38,328 nucleotides of DNA from Verrucomicrobiota bacterium (GTDB lineage: Bacteria; Verrucomicrobiota; Verrucomicrobiia; Opitutales; Opitutaceae): contig JANYDX010000013.1 of assembly GCA_025363395.1 (NCBI GenBank), forward strand, positions 1 through 38,328. Direction: 5' to 3'. The notes beneath the pieces are model-generated. The model saw only the letters and a program-made list of their open reading frames with translations, ran no database searches and was not told where the DNA came from. Both the position numbers and the translations under genes were made by a program. Positions 37,735 through 38,328 of the stretch are shown here, piece by piece (position 1 is the first letter of the stretch; each line of letters opens with the position of its first letter).

Positions 37735-38328
37735 TTAGTTGTGAACCAGCGTGCCGATCTTTTTTCCGAGGACGGCGTCCTTGATGGCGTGTTCCTGACT
37801 GAGATTGAAGACGAGAATGGGGACGTTGTTGTCGAGGCAGAGGGAGAACGCGGTGGAGTCCATGACGTTGAGGCGCTGGCGGAGCGCATCGATGAAGGTG
37901 ATCTCATCGTACTTGACCGCATCCGTGTGCTTGACCGGATCCTTGTCGTAGATGCCGTCGACCTTGGTGGCCTTCATGATGATGTCGGCGTGCATCTCGG
38001 AAGCACGCAGGGCGGCGGTGGTGTCGGTGGAGAAATACGGATTGCCCGTGCCGGCGACGAAGATGACGACGCGTTTCTTTTCCATGTGGCGCAGGGCGCG
38101 GCGCATGATGAAGGGCTCCGCGATCTGGTTCATCGGGATGGCGGACTGGACGCGCGTGTTGACGCCCATTTTCTCCAAGCAGTCCATGATCGCCAGGCCG
38201 TTGATCACGGTGGAAAGCATCCCCATGTAGTCGCCGGTGGTCCGATCCACTCCGCGTTTGGCGCCCTGCAGGCCGCGAAAAATATTGCCGCCCCCGATCA
38301 CGAGACCGATCTGCACGCCCAAGTCGTG
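37735..38328 (-). CDS. pyrH: UMP kinase, partial (N-terminus beyond window)
   Basis: '[16 protein letters not shown]', '[18 protein letters not shown]', '[45 protein letters not shown]'; frame stays open to the window end. Confidence 0.95.
   Translation of the reverse strand, partial: HDLGVQIGLVIGGGNIFRGLQGAKRGVDRTTGDYMGMLSTVINGLAIMDCLEKMGVNTRVQSAIPMNQIAEPFIMRRALRHMEKKRVVIFVAGTGNPYFSTDTTAALRASEMHADIIMKATKVDGIYDKDPVKHTDAVKYDEITFIDALRQRLNVMDSTAFSLCLDNNVPILVFNLSQEHAIKDAVLGKKIGTLVHN

Noticed and set aside
37683-37922. N-terminal extension of the 265-aa RRF ORF
   Set aside because: It overlaps pyrH in another frame and is Ser/Pro low complexity. RRF starts at 37682 with the standard 185 aa.

Overview
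The window is 38.3 kb of high-GC bacterial chromosome with most genes on the minus strand. The gene content looks like Verrucomicrobia/Opitutaceae, but that is inference from family content and there is no rRNA to confirm it. Recognisable genes include: a Fur-family N-terminus at the left edge (missing from the ORF track) with a perfect PerR/Fur-type palindrome upstream; an MCP; a GH2 beta-galactosidase; trxB; a GAF-REC protein; an MacB/FtsX-type permease; OsmC; an alpha/beta hydrolase; a NERD protein; DoxX; an EamA transporter; a CLC antiporter with fluoride-type signature motifs; a TIGR03790-like protein; clpP; adenine deaminase; a trypsin-like/PDZ protease; an IS200-like/RAYT transposase bounded by a 22-bp inverted repeat; a UvrD/PcrA helicase; frr; and pyrH (partial). 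I found no convincing, wholly undescribed multi-gene system. The observations most worth following up are: (1) the CLC-F signature; (2) the palindromic box upstream of the Fur-family gene; (3) the RAYT element with its inverted repeats, a tandem 14-bp duplication and an unlisted adjacent short ORF; (4) a possible family of GTAG-footed intergenic hairpins; and (5) three or four genes that look split by single-nucleotide frameshifts, several at poly-A runs. I found no tRNA, rRNA or CRISPR array by eye.
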